A stretch of DNA of 64,000 nt from Marsupella aquatica (taxonomy: Eukaryota > Marchantiophyta). Numbering within the stretch: the first letter of the stretch is position 1; every line of letters begins with the position of its first letter. The DNA lies in contig OZ316894.1 in assembly GCA_973895155.1 (NCBI GenBank), positions 11,284,001 through 11,348,000 of the forward strand. Direction: 5' to 3'. The position numbers and the translations under genes were made by a program. The notes beneath the pieces are model-generated. The model worked only from the letters and a program-made list of their open reading frames with translations. It had not been told where the DNA came from and did not search any database. Shown one piece after another: positions 11,169 to 24,211 of the stretch.

Positions 11169-14100
11169 CCATGATCGATCTCAAAAGTCTACATTCTTGT
11201 TGTGTCTAGGTTAGGTGGACTGTCCATCAATGCAGCTCGAATGCATGGTCTCGAGCCTCGGATGAGTTAAGTACTGTAATTGCTGTAGGCACTTACGATT
11301 GCTCACGTGAGGTCACGTTAAGTTGCTGAAACTCCATCATCGGAAATCACAATCTGACCGGATGAGTGCGGAGTCGCTCAGGAAATGAAATTCTTTCATG
11401 CACAAAGACCAAAGAGCCCATCAGTCTCCAACTCTCTCTCTATCCCTAGATGTGGTAACAGGTTCCAAAGCAAACGAAACAATCATCAATGCTGAGACAA
11501 AAACGTCCAATGAAAGTTCGATACTTTACTCCAAACCCAAATTCCCAGAGGAAATTCTTGGATCTATCCAAATTCCAGAGCAGATTCTTCCAAGCTGTAA
11601 TAAAAACCAGTCAAAATAAGAATTCCTGTAGTAAACAATTTCCCAATCCTTCCATTTGAAAGTTGGAAATTGGATCCAAGCCTGCAACCAGCCAAAATAA
11701 GAATTACTGTAAGACATTAACTAGCCCAGTTTTAACAATGACGAGACTCGAACTATAGCATTCCTCAGGTGTGTTGTTGATGTCAGTTAAATTCTACCAT
11801 AACTGACAGAAATGACTCTTCGTACACTCTTAGTTCCACAAAGAATCCTGGTACGAAACTCATACAGATGATGATTGAATTGATCATATTCAATGATTGG
11901 GTTGTGAGTCCCTTATTACCAGCCATTCGCCATGGACCAAGATAGTCCTAAACTTGGAAAAGTACATTTACACCTATCCAGATTTGTGCAGGCCAAGAAA
12001 TGAAGTTAGAAATCCAGGGCAAGGCACGAACAATTATTTTAATAGAATCCTTGTTCGAAAGTGGACTACACGCGTTTCCATTGTCGAAGAAAAATGCTTT
12101 CAGAGACCAAAACCAAATTTTAAAAATGGACAAAAGCCATGCAAATAGTAGCCTATTGAGATCATTCTGTAGATTTCTTTGCAAGTGGACGAGCATGGGC
12201 CCTACTCAGCTTGACTTTGGGGGTCTTTGTTGATATCTTGCAGTTGACTGCAATTCTGCAACAGGAGCACAGCTAACCGAAGGATTTGATGATCCAGTTG
12301 CTAATGATTACAGTCCAGCCTCGAGAACGGTGAAATCTCCCTCTTGCACTATTGTGAAGTCACTAGCTTATTATCCATTCCTTGAAGTAAATAGAACAGT
12401 CACTAGATTACCCTCCTTGAATAGTGAATAAAGGAAAGGAGACAAAAACAACCTTGCAGAAAAAAAATTCTACCTCATTTACTATCCATCTTTGCCCCCA
12501 TCCATATGCACCCACACTTTCACTTAGAGGGTTACTGTCCGGAGGCTTCACTTTCCACTTGGACTTTTGCCTCTAACTATTGTAAGTAATACTTGAAAGT
12601 CCAATAAATCCAGTTTTCCACTACCACTTTTCTTTTAATTTTTTGTTCTAAGTTGGGGAGCGAAACTTCACCAGAGAAATTGCCCAGGGTGGCTTGGTGG
12701 GGGGGGGGGGAGGGGGGCGGAACCTCAAAGTTTAATTTCAAGGGAAAGGTAGAAGTTACCTGCCATAGCGGAGTTGTTAGCCATTCTGATCGAGTGCCTC
12801 AATTGGTCACAAGGAGCCATCAAGCAAAATCAATAGCCAGGGTCAGCCTGCTCACCAGTCACTACCAGTACTTGGAACAATTTCCCCCAGCCTAAGGGCC
12901 AATTCACACATTATCGGCCCTTCAGAAAGCAGCCCTGAAATTGCTACATGTCATTGTTGGGTGCACACTGGTTAGGCAGGCCTGACGGCAGGTCTTATGG
13001 GCACCCAAGGGCAAGGGCGCGAAATGTTCCAGCCCTTGCAGGTCCCGACTTTTGATTGGCTAATAAACAAAATTTGAAGGTTTACAGCCTTGTATAAATG
13101 CTGCACATACAACACAGCAGGGACATGAGCCCCTTCACAAACACAACACGTATAAGCCACAAGAATTGTTTTGATGGTGCTTTTTCTGAGACTGGCACAA
13201 GTGGTAAGGGCCGCATTCTGAAGGATCTCCACATGCGAGTCAGCCTGAAGCTCCACAAAGGTATCAAGAGTGTGCCGATCATCACTAGTCAAGCCACCTC
13301 TTCCTACTTAAATACTCCTGGGCCTTGCAGGTGTGTGCATACATAGGAGGTTGTATCTGGAGGAGGGTGCATGATTATCTATTAGGGTGGAGACCCTAAC
13401 TGTTCACTGTTGTGACCACCTGGGTTTGGTCACAGGCCTGATTTTTTAGCATTGATTGTGTATGCACTTCAGTGAGGTCTAGCTCTGCAAGGGTGTTGCG
13501 GCAAACAAAGCATTCCCTTTGGAGGAGAAAATACCCCTCCATAACTGTCTTGCCCTCCAGAAAAAAAGTCCAGTAGAGTCTCTCCCTGTTCTATCAAGAG
13601 TTCCCCAGTCCTCTTAAGCATTCAAAAGGGCTTGGCATGAGGGTTGACAAAACCATCCTTACTCTTTTCGAGGCAATGAAAACAAACCATCCTTACTCCC
13701 CACCATCTCAAATGGTCTTTTACCTCAACTCTCCTAGGTCAGCTTAAGGCTCATCCAGATTCTGTTTACCCTTGCTTTTCCCCTTCTCCAACTTGCTCTT
13801 TTGCATTATGAAATCCAAATCACTAGACCAAATACCAAACACCAAATCAAAACACAAACCAATCAGTCTTGATCAGATTACCTTTGAAATGCTTTTATTT
13901 TTATATATGAGAGCCAGGAAAACCTTAGTGGCAAGGAGGGAAAACCAGCAGCATACTCAACCCACAAACAGAAATATCTCCTACCATAGATTAGATATTA
14001 CACGATAAAACCCTGAAACAAGGAAAGAAGGAGCTTGGACTAAACAATAATATCCCTTAATTAGGCTGAGTCAGCCTGCCACATCTGAGGCAAATTCCAA

Positions 14101-15245
14101 GCAGATAGGCATCATAGTCGAGTTCAATTAAATCGTGTGAAAGCTATTTTGGGGCATCCAGATTCTCGCCTGAAATGCGAACCCAGTTGCAAAAAGTAAT
14201 TGGACGACATGTGGTCTTCAGACTTCCCACCCAATGACATTTAAGATCTCCACATGCACACCACGAGCTTAACTGCAAATTTTCATTTCGAGACTCTCGT
14301 GATGATGAAGTGCGCCTGTTATTATTACCGACAAAGTACAAAGGCTGGGGGGAATCTCTTCGCTGAGCTGGTCTCTTTCAGTAGAAACTGTGGATGAAAC
14401 AAAAGAAATTTGGCCGACTCAAATTCAACGCTGAAAATTTAAAGAGCAGACACAAAATATACGCAGTGAAATTTATCGTTCCAGGCAAAATGTTTCCAAA
14501 TTCGATCGCGAAGATAAGTATTTGGAATCGCGTTTCTGTAGATGGTTCGGTGTTTCCCCGTTTCACAGATTCATCGTTGAAAATTCAAGAGAATCACCAC
14601 TTCTCAGATTTCTGGGAATGCGCATTGTCTCGCTTGAGGTCATTTGTCACCTGTCCACCATGGCTTGAACAGAATCTCTTGCACTATGACGGTGGGCCTG
14701 ATTGCGGAATCATAATCATTGTCTCGACATTGGGACCGGAACATTGTGCCAAAGCTCATGTCGCCGCCACATTATTTTGGCGATTTCTTGCGTGCGGTGG
14801 TGTAAACTGTAAACTCAGTACTCAAACTGTACAGTCCAGACAATCGACCGAGGCACTGCCATACCGGCAGTCAGCCGGAAGGTCTGCCAGACCAGGTGCT
14901 CGCTCACTCCGTCGTCGTCTCTGTTGTAAAGCTGGAATGAACTGATTCCACTTCATTTGGATGAATCAGAAATCCATGCAAATTTGAACCTTGGATGAAC
15001 GATCTCAAAAGCAGCTTGACGAAGGATGACTCACCCGCATGCTTGTGCGCTCATACTCACCACAGAATATATGCCAACTTTGCGTACATTTCCGTCAGAA
15101 GGCACGGTAGAGCTTCCACGTCAATAGTGACCCCAACATGAATCTCTTTCATTTAGATACACAATACGTGGTCGATCGTAAACGGTTTCAGAGGATTACA
15201 TTCCAAGAAAAAGGTTGCGATCTTGCAACGGAGTTTTGCCAGCGC
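11169..15245. other. Gene-free stretch
   Basis: No supported gene. A run of 12 Gs, one A and 6 Gs occupies 12699-12717. Single ORFs such as 14394-14945 (183 codons, plus strand) have no recognisable motif and no matching splice sites. Confidence 0.4.
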
Positions 15246-15545
15246 CGAGCTCTGAGCCCAGAACTCTCTCGTTAGCTGACTCTGCATGAACATAGCCAGG
15301 AAATATCTCTTACATTACGGCACTTTCAGAGGAAAATTTAAGCAAAGTCTTCCGGAGCTGACTCTGAGTGATCCATTGAATCCTCGGCTGACTCAACATG
15401 AGGATCGAGAATAATGAAAAGCTCTCGTACATGACTCTACCAAGAGGAAAACCTAAGTCAACAAGTCTTTCACGAGCTGACTGGTGAGTAATCCGGTCCT
15501 CAGCTGACTCTGCATGGAGTTCGAGAATATTACCAGGAAAACCGG
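15246..15545. repeat. Three degenerate tandem copies, period about 115 bp
   Basis: Units share GAGCTGACT..G..TGA, a second AGCTGACTC(T/A).CATG(A/G)A about 30 bp later, then a run like AGAGGAAAA(C/T)(C/T)TAAG(T/C)(C/A)AA...TCTT. Copies start near 15249, 15355 and 15474. No coding function is visible. Confidence 0.5.
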
Positions 15546-17227
15546 TAAGAACGAGGTATACCTGATTAGTATTCTAATTGTTTTTCTGTTTCCACCATCA
15601 TGTTTTGCCAGTTGGAAGTGGAAGTTATGAGAACTCAACTATGCTACCATCAGATTCCCAATTTACAAGACCTCATGCACCGTACAATATCGTCAGATTC
15701 GGAGGACATGAGAATTCAACTCCGACTCTTCGAGCCTGAAAGGAACAGATAACTTACAATAACCTGCGAATTGATTAGAAAAATGATTTATTCTTCTTCA
15801 TTGATCGTTCAGCTCTCAACTTGACCCAACACATCGTCTCGCACTACGTGACCTAGATTCGAAAGTATTGAGGTGATGGGTTGTGCATTGAAGATGAGCA
15901 TTGACCATGCATGGATCATTCGGCAACTGTCGTCAGTCGATCAGAGAAAGAGGCACAAAATATCATTCAGACGGCTCTGTCATTAGTTTTTCAGGTATTC
16001 TGATAATAACCATGGCAACAAAATTCCAGCAAATAATTGACGCCATAATTCTGGTCTGGCACTTATACGGTAGGCCCTCGCTTCCTCTGGCTCCGATCCA
16101 AGTGTGGGGAGAATTCGGATGCTTTCTCGTGCCCTCTCTGTGTTGAATGAAAATATCCTTCGAGTCAAGAGTCGAATCGGTATCAGATGAACATGGAATT
16201 GGACTTCACTTCCAGTACTGCACCCTCAGTGATGGATTTCAGAACAGAAGGAGGTCGAATTCAACTTTGCTTCCCCAATTCCGATGCTCTACGTACCATA
16301 ACGAATTTAATCAAGATTTTCATTGATGGTACTCTGTTTCATCGTCGACGGTATTCAAATCAAGTATTGTATAACTGTATCACACAAGTAGAGTAATTAC
16401 TGTACCGACGGGCTAGCGGAAATCGCGCAAATAGGTTTTGTCTTTGCAAAGTATGGTCGGTGCATGAGAGAAAATTGTCAGCGCAATGTCAGGGCGTCCG
16501 AGACTCAGTTGAGTCTGCGGAGATTCTCGTCTGAGCAGCCGCACCATTGCCGCTTTGCTGTGTGGACAAAACATCATGCGTGGCTATCTGTGAGTTACGC
16601 GTGGCTATTGCAATCTTCTATCTGTTATCGCATAGCTCCACCGGACCTAGCAGTAGACGCTCACCTGCCCTGTCTTCGACCCAGATCGGTCTGTCAGCGG
16701 GATTCCCTGTTTCTGTAGACGACGATAACGTGGGGTCTGGTCAATCCATGTCAGGTCCACTTCCATATCAGTCCCGTTAACCAGAATTAATGAATTATCG
16801 ACGATCCTTTGGAAACCATCCTTGGAGGTCCCTGTAATGATGGCGGTTGCGTCCTGTCACTCTGTCAGGCGTGCAAGTTTGCACTGACCTCCACAATCCT
16901 TTAGTTTACCACCCTTCTGTAATTCTACTGTAGGCTGGCTGGACTGACACTGTCCGAGGAGAATTTGTGCACATGCGCTTGCTTGGGAGCTTGAGAGCTT
17001 GAGTAAAGGCGAGGCGGACTTCGCATGATAGTGTTTCTCTCTCTTCGTGTCTGGTGGTCCTCGTGCTGCACAGCTGCAGCAGTATTCCTGGAATCTGGAA
17101 CGGCGAATTTCAAATGCATCTCATCATTCTTGTCCTAATACTTAATGTCTCTGCTTATTGCGCATCTGGAAAGAGTTGCGTAGAGACTACAGACTCATCC
17201 ATCACTCGACCACTGACGGCTTTGGAG

Positions 17228-17345
17228 TTCTCAGTTCTCAGTGCCCCACACGTTGGGCTGCTCAATGCCATTTTTGTTTCTTTGCCTTTGAAGTTCTCCC
17301 TTCTCATTTCTCAAGTTCTCAGTGCTCCACACGTTTGGCTCATGA
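17228..17345. repeat. Two-copy direct repeat, period about 81 bp
   Basis: GTTCTCAGTGC(C/T)CCACACGTT(G/T)GGCT occurs twice with the intervening sequence CT-rich. It is a local duplication without evident function. Confidence 0.6.
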
Positions 17346-18254
17346 ATGGCGTTCTGTTAGTTTGCTTTGAAAGATTTCAATGAATTCCAATCAAACAACA
17401 GACAGGCAGAATGGCATTTATGAAGGATAGTTCAGCGACCACATCACCACAATGTTCCTCACACGGCATCACTCTTAACTACTCGACATCCAGAACAACG
17501 AGAATTTCGCACACTGCTCAAGGTACTGCATAAGATGCTCGAATCCTTGCAGCATTGAAAACAAGGGAAAAGACGAGCAATTTAGTGCAAAACACCGCTG
17601 CGCACATGGAACAGTCGAAACCATTTACCATGGGCACGTGCTCATTGGGTTCATGGATGCTCAAGGCACTCAAGACACTCAGGGGTCTGAGAACTCTTGA
17701 TTGATTACTTTACTTTCCTTGCAATGTTCGAATAGCCAGCTACACATGGTAGTGCCTTACGCAGAATCAAAGAGGAATTTCGTTCAACTAAATAATCTTT
17801 TACTTTATTTTATCTCCATTGGGTGACTGTATGATCTGGAAAATAAAGACCAGATGTAGGTGTCAGTTGTGAAACCAGGATGTACCTAGGGACTTGAAAT
17901 GTCTAAATAGACTCTAGTAATACCTCACAGGGTTTTGATTATAATCTGACCTCTAAACAGGCTCCTAAACTTGGTGATAAGTCACTCCCCATGCCTAAAC
18001 TACTCAGGATATCCTTTACAAAGTGTTCTGTCCATTGGCAGTTTGGAATATTTGACCATTCTCATGCTCATTGGAAATGAAACTAATGATCTCATTAAAA
18101 TTTCAAACTTTGTGGAGTAATATATTGAATATCAGAGAACATGTTGGAGAATTTTGAGATTTAATAAACATCCAAAAGCTGTCCAGATAAATGAACAAGT
18201 TTTGGCAAAACTTGACATTGTACAATTAATTAGGGTCTCTGGAAAAACTACTTG

Positions 18255-18362
18255 AGTCCTTTGGAAGAATGAAACATCCTTCCAACAGCAATCTGTACTT
18301 TGTATCCCAGTCCTCTAGGCATCCTTTGGAAAAGTGAAACATCCTTCCAACAGCAATCGGCA
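18255..18362. repeat. Two-copy direct repeat, period about 66 bp
   Basis: Two copies of TCCTTTGGAA(G/A)A(A/G)TGAAACATCC followed by TTCCAACAGCAATC lie head to tail, with nearly identical first 40 bases. No function is evident. Confidence 0.75.
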
Positions 18363-19944
18363 CTTTTTTCCGGAGAGAAATTGACTGATGAGTATATGCA
18401 GTTTATGCCCGAGTCCATGGCCAGAGGAGTGGCAGAACAAACCTCTGGTCCATCCAAGGCTACTATTCTATAATCAGACTCAAACATTATAATTGATCTC
18501 AAGCATTAGATCTGCTGGGAGGATGAGAACTTTGAAACTAATATTAATTTTCCATTTTCTTGTGTTTGTCCAGGTGGTGGAGGGAGGAGTTTGGGGAGTA
18601 GGGGTAGGGGAGTAGGGAGGAGGGAGGAGCTAAGGCATTTTGGAGCCAAAAGTTATGCTCTATTTAGAGCTTGGGTCAAGTATTCCAAACATCCCTAGCT
18701 TGTGACCATTACTCAGATGCAGGCTGGTCCAAGCAGCGTCTGCTGCACCAGTCCATGTGCGGTAAATTTAGGGTTCAATCTTGGCATACCCGATACAAAT
18801 CCAGGTGCAGAGCTCCAGTCCATGTGTGCTATGGCGCGTCAGCACGTTATCAAAGCAACTTCAACGGACCATAACATGACATATTGACATCCATTGGCAA
18901 CGTGTCTTATAGCATTACAATTAGGCCAATTGGTGCTCATCTCTAGGCTATAGGGTCTGACTTCCGTCCCACTCTCGCGATGATAACTCCCATATCTTAG
19001 CTTTCTTGGCTAGAGAGAAGTCGCAAGATGGGTCCGTGCCATTCTCCCCAAATGCAAGCATCAATCAATGTCCTCATCAACCTGAGACACCCTCTTGAGT
19101 AAGGCTCAGGCTATCCAAGGGGTGTCCCATATCACGCACAAACTTTTGGGGGAATAAACCCATAAAATTTAAGTCAATAAAGTTGTTTTGAGGAATTTTT
19201 TACCGCCTAGCTTAATGAAATATTCTTGGAATAGTCTCAAATTTGATTTTAAAAACCATATGATTCTTATAATTCTCAAAACTGCATTAAAACAACCCTA
19301 AAAGTTTTTCACTAAACCCAATAAAAAAACCTTATACTTATTCGCACATGATGCATGGATTGGAAGAAAAAAAGTGAGGACCCTGGGAAGTAAGGTGACG
19401 CAAATTTCCAATAATTTGCAAAAGAAGAACTTTATAGCAAGCTTCATCTTAGGTTAGGTTGTGCAGGAGGTTGTGATTGCACTTCCCAAATGGAACCCAG
19501 CTTTGCATCTTTCTTTGGTGCATTAGCTAGAACGTCTTATCTCCAGCCTACTCAATAACGCTAATCTAAGTGGTTGTGGGTCCCAGCCACATCAACAGTC
19601 ACCATTAGTCGACAAAATTATTCAGAAACATCACATGAAATCTCATAATGCTCACTGTTGCAAGATAGTGACAATTTTATACATTTCAAAGAAAGTAATC
19701 ATTTGGCCCATTACTTAGTACCTGCAAATGATAATGTTTAGGGTTTGGCCCAATGATGTTGTTTGGCCTCTCTTTCATTGCAGTTCAAACATCTTGAAGG
19801 GTAGCCATAGTAGGAACACGAGCATGAACATGAGAAAGAATAGCACAAAAAAGAAAGTGTTGAGAGATTAAGCTAAACACAATGAGAACAAAACAGGTTT
19901 CATAAAGGACTGGCACATTTGAATTTGTAAATTCCTTTGACATT

Positions 19945-20180
19945 TTGATACAATACTCACATTGTCTTCAAAAAAGTGGTGAGGTTGGGGGGCTATAGTG
20001 CCTGCACCTATGCAGTAGTAAATGGTTCTAGTTTGAATACAATAACCACAATGTATTCAACCAAGCTGGGAGGCCGCTTTACAACACCTGGGTGCTCCAA
20101 TATGGCCATAGGATCCATTATTATTGTATAGTCTGAATACAATCGCCACAATGTATTCAACCAAGTTGGGAGGCTGCAGC
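19945..20180. repeat. Three degenerate tandem copies, about 90-107 bp
   Basis: Copies begin near 19947, 20034 and 20141 with TTTGAATACAAT(A/C).CCACAATGTATTCAACCAAG.TGGGAGGC; the first is diverged. Each contains the short inverted repeat GAATACA...TGTATTC around CCACAA, so each copy can form a small stem. Confidence 0.6.
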
Positions 20181-21886
20181 ACTGCATTGCGGCCAGGGGC
20201 TACAGTGCTTGTGTGATCCATGCACTACACAATAATTACCTGTTGACATTACTGCACAGACCAACCACAATGTCATGAGGCCATAGTCAGCCTGAACTGT
20301 GTTGTAAACCATTTCACCGGCCAGCACATTGTTGTATGGAGTGGGCCCGGAGGTAAACTTAGAGAGAATCTAAGATTTTGGTTCCGCTCGTAGAGAATCT
20401 TTTGGTCCATTAAGAGAAAAAGCTTTGTTTGGGGGTCCACTAAGTAAGTATATAATTTCTCAGAAGTTGGAGTAATGAAGAGTTGCATATTGGAATATGT
20501 TTGAATATGGAGATGAGAGTACAACGACTAAATGGAGGATTCTAATTGAAGTGGGTCTTGAGGTAGTTAGGACACTAGTGAGGACACTCTCAATTTTGTT
20601 GAAGACAAATAGAAGATTAGCCATGGTCAGAGTCCATGGAAAATTAACTGACTTTCCATATGATACTAATATGTCCATAAGGTCCATGTAACATTCCATA
20701 AAATCCATGAAAAATGTTACAATACCCAAAGTGTTACTTACCTATCCAACGATTAATATGTGCAAATCGTATGTTTCTTCGCTTAAACCGTTGGTATCGT
20801 ATTACGGGGTCGTGAATGGACGCTATTTGGAGGATTTCCACACCTAAGGATGAGTATGTTTAATTTCGCTCCTGGAAGTGTACTTTTTGATCAAGTCTAC
20901 CGACTGGTCTCTCTGTATTTGATCAAGTCCAAGGGACTGGCCCTACCATCTACAACTCATGCCCACCGGGTGAGTGCTGTCACCACCCCCCATCCTGGGC
21001 AAGCATACAACCGTTTACAATATGATTTGAACACTAGTGACACAGGCAAATGTTTCCACAACAAAACCGACCATATGCACTAGGGGAGGAAAACAAACAA
21101 CACAAGCAACAACAAGTGACACACAAAATATTGGAACCTCAAGCCAAATCCATATCTCTTGGTGTTTCCGGTAACACATGCAAGGACAACCCGGTCTCCT
21201 GCCGTCTGCCCAACTCCTGCCTCCCGGGGACAACTGCTACGGTTCTCCATCTCACTACTCTAGCTTGAACTTCTTCTAATTGGTGCGCTACTCACAAAAG
21301 CTACTCAAAAGCATCAAAGTGCTACGCTGAGTTCCCCCCTCACTACTCCGGGGCTCTCCCCCTAAATACTGGAAATAAACACACCAAAGCACCCCTCACG
21401 GGGTCACAAAGATGGCGGCTACCCTAGCGGCGCTGCTAAAACCTTCCACAAGGAATCCCTAACCTAAAACATGCGGCACACACATGCTCCTAAAAACCCT
21501 AATCTAACCGCCGGTGCCTTCGACGGTGCCAACCACACTCGGTAGTCACGGGGAAGTGAGGGGGCTACTCAAGGTCAAAAACCTCCAACTATTTTGAACT
21601 ACCCCCTGAGGAGCGCCCTGGATAGCTCTGCTTCCCCTGATCTTGAATCCGTAAATGGTTTCGCAAACGGACACCGGGCGACCAAGTTACGGGTGTTTGA
21701 CCCCGCAATACGCCCGAGCTCATAACTTCTTTATCCAGACTCCGTTCTGGGCGTGCCACACCTTGCCGGAATCAGCACCTCGAGCTCCTTCCAACAAACC
21801 CGTGATTCCCCTCATCCAAGGCATTGCAAAATTAAAAATCCGTACGACCAATGTCTGTATGCCTCACTAGTCTTCTCCCGACTCAC
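20181..21886. other. Gene-free stretch
   Basis: No supported gene. From about 21000 the sequence becomes GC-richer and is probably part of the decayed retroelement whose readable minus-strand text starts at 21887. No terminus was identified. Confidence 0.35.
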
Positions 21887-21913
21887 TCACGAAACCAGGA
21901 CTCCACCCCCTAG

Positions 21914-21959
21914 AATCCTCACTACCAGCGCCTTCCACTGAGCGCTGGTAGTGAGGATT
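21914..21959. repeat. Perfect 18-bp hairpin with 10-nt loop
   Basis: The left arm AATCCTCACTACCAGCGC (21914-21931) is the exact reverse complement of 21942-21959. The loop is CTTCCACTGA. It lies inside the decayed minus-strand ORF. A perfect 18-bp stem is unlikely by chance in decayed sequence, but its role is unknown. Confidence 0.9.
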
Positions 21960-22593
21960 ACCGGGGGAGTCCTTCCTGGGGTTTGGCCAGAATCCCCCCG
22001 TCTCCTCAAGGCCGCCAAAGCTTGCCAGGCCCTAACATAACCCTGGCTGATTGTGTCCTTCCACAGAGCGGCCTCCTTCCCTCCCTGCAATTCCAAGGGC
22101 AAGACCTGACCGGTAGCCAAAGGGGTTCCTGGGTTTGCTGTCTTGGGTGGCATATCCGACATTCCCGCTATTCCATGACTAGGGGAGATCTCCGCCCGTA
22201 ATGATGGGGATACGGTGGCTCCGTGATTCCCTTGGGTCTCCTATAATGATTACGTGACTCCCGTAACTTCTTCTCCAATATCTTACACTTCTCCTTGTTT
22301 TTCCTTGCTGAATCCAACATGGGTCCGTACTTCTGAGTCACCTTTGTTACCACCATCTCTATAGCCTTAGAGACCAAGTCAGGGGGAGAGTAGGGCTAGG
22401 TGAGGATGGGCTTTTCCTCTTCCCCAACCTCAGCATATCGTTTCTCTTGGCCCTGGTCTCAAGGAGCCCAACCTAACCCCGTAACTCCACAACTTGTCGC
22501 TTCAGCCTCTCTATCTCACTGGTGCTCTGCTTGAGCTTGGCCAATTCTTCCCTCAAGGCTCCCACCTCTAACGCTTCCTTAGCCTTGGTAGAC

Positions 22594-22938
22594 TGTTGAG
22601 CATAGACGACGATCACAACGGCAAGCCCATGAACCATCCAACGCACAATAGTCAACACAGAGAGATACGTGGTTCACCTCCACATGAGGCTACGTCCACG
22701 GGAACACACAAGAGCTTTACTGCACTCTAGGCCGACCGGCCATACCAAGCATCCACAGCACAAGCTCTCCCTATCTCTCAACTGGCTCCGTAACAATGAG
22801 CTTGAGTTCCTACTCTCCAAGCAAACACGGCTTGGTTATAGAGTGTGCACAGCATGACTAACCTAACCAAGTCTACGACTAAGGTTAGCCTTAACTACGG
22901 TATAGTCGTGACTCTAGACCTAAGAGTAAATCCTAACA
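22594..22938. mobile_element. Solo LTR, 345 bp, with 5-bp target-site duplication
   Basis: The insert begins TGTTGAGCATAG and ends ATCCTAACA, the TG...CA termini of an LTR, with short TGTT/AACA inverted ends. It is flanked on both sides by TAGAC (22589-22593 and 22939-22943), the 5-bp duplication made by LTR-retrotransposon integrases. No internal coding region or second LTR lies nearby, so this is a solo LTR left by recombination between the two LTRs of a full element. Removing the insert and one TAGAC leaves the coiled-coil frame open, which confirms the boundaries. The first 80 bp recur at 54982-55061. Confidence 0.85.
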
Positions 22939-23410
22939 TAGACAAGGTTCTGTGTAACTGAGAAATCTGAACCTGTGCCTCCATAAGTTGTCCACCTTGC
23001 TCTTGGATCACTACCTCCTTAGCCTTTATCACCTCTTTCAAAGCCCGGCTGCTTGTCTGCAAGGTTTCCACCCTGGCATTGGCTTGGTTGAGGGCCTCTC
23101 TCAAAGTTTGGCACAACTTCAGCCCCTCATGCACTCCATTGCGGAAATCACATAATTCAGCCAAATACACCTCGGGCACATCATAATTAAGGAACCCCAA
23201 TTTAAGGAATATTGAAGTATTAGATTAATTCCAATTTTATCTAAATATTATTAGTTAATGAATGATCAACCTCTTTAACATTTGGTGGGATACTCAAAAA
23301 CTAAAAATATTTTGTTGCAAGATCTTTATAACAATGCATCACTAAATGACATCAAGTACCTCTTGATCCATGTACAAATCCTTAATTAAACTGTCATTCA
23401 TTGTTTCAAT

Positions 23411-23986
23411 TGTCTATTTAATTATTATAGGGTTGAATACAAAAAAGATTGACACGCACCAGGGTGCGTGACCTACAATCATAGTAAGTACCACCCTTTA
23501 ATTAGTTAGTTTCTTTACAACAATTAATAGGATTGTTGTATATTACAATGTCTACTCGACATTCATTTGAATGTCAATAATATCATGCCTTAATATCACC
23601 AAACTAAGGCCCCACTAACTAATATTATATCTTAAATAAACTAACCAACTAACTAACTTGTCTATTTAATTACTATAGGGTTGAATACAAAAAAGATTGA
23701 CACGCACCAGGGTGCGTGACCTACAATCATAGTATCACCCTTTAATTAGTTAGTTTCTATTGCTTTGACTCAATCAGGCATGGAACCATATAAAATCAGA
23801 AATCATTGAAAGTTGAGTTCACTTGAAGGTGTAACTATAATTATTATTTATTAATAGGATTGTTGTATATTACAATGTCTACTCGACATTCATGTGAATG
23901 TCAATAATATCATGCCTTAATATCACCAAACTAAGGCCCCACTAACTAATATTATATCTTAAATAAACTAACCAACTAACTAACTT
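23411..23986. repeat. Interleaved duplications carrying 18-bp palindromes
   Basis: Two segments are each present twice: 23411-23515 with 23659-23760, and 23524-23659 with 23851-23986. The first contains the palindrome CACGCACC-AG-GGTGCGTG (23453-23470 and 23701-23718). The second contains GACATTCA-TT-TGAATGTC (23558-23575), with a TG centre in its copy (23885-23902). Both palindromes have 8-bp arms and a 2-nt centre, like the motifs at 27518, 27811 and 32.9-33.6 kb. The block lies just beyond the 3' end of the DUF7869-type gene and may be the subterminal repeat region of that element. Confidence 0.8.
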
Positions 23987-24211
23987 AGACAATAAGACTT
24001 GCCTAAACTTGAGTTCTCTGGCTACTACTATTTTGAGTTGCCTTTTAAACTGTATGCTAAACTACATGCTTCATTACTGTCTAGGATTTGTCACTTGCTA
24101 TGCATGTCAAGAGATAGTCTATTGCCTTGGCAGCAACATTCTTTGGAATTCCTACCAGCCCTGTCACTGGTCCTTTGCGTGCTTTGAAACACCACAAGGC
24201 AGAGGAAACAT

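Larger units (their letters stand above)
15546..19940. other. Gene-free stretch
   Basis: No supported protein or RNA gene; scattered ORFs are short and motif-free. Two small local duplications are listed separately (17228-17345 and 18255-18362). Confidence 0.45.
21887..23200 (-). pseudogene. Decayed coiled-coil ORF, probably retroelement gag-like
   Basis: Reading from 23200 downwards, the minus strand encodes about 85 residues dominated by Glu, Leu, Gln and Lys heptads (22944-23200). It is then interrupted by a 345-bp solo LTR. It resumes in the same frame after the second copy of the 5-bp duplication (22473-22588) with another coiled-coil stretch ending in TAG. Further pieces in shifted frames follow at 22168-22377 (basic, Lys/Arg-rich) and 21887-22162. 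No enzyme domain is present. Long coiled coils followed by a basic tail fit a retrotransposon gag or a plant structural protein; I recognise no specific family. It is inactive because of the LTR insertion, a stop and frameshifts. Confidence 0.5.
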
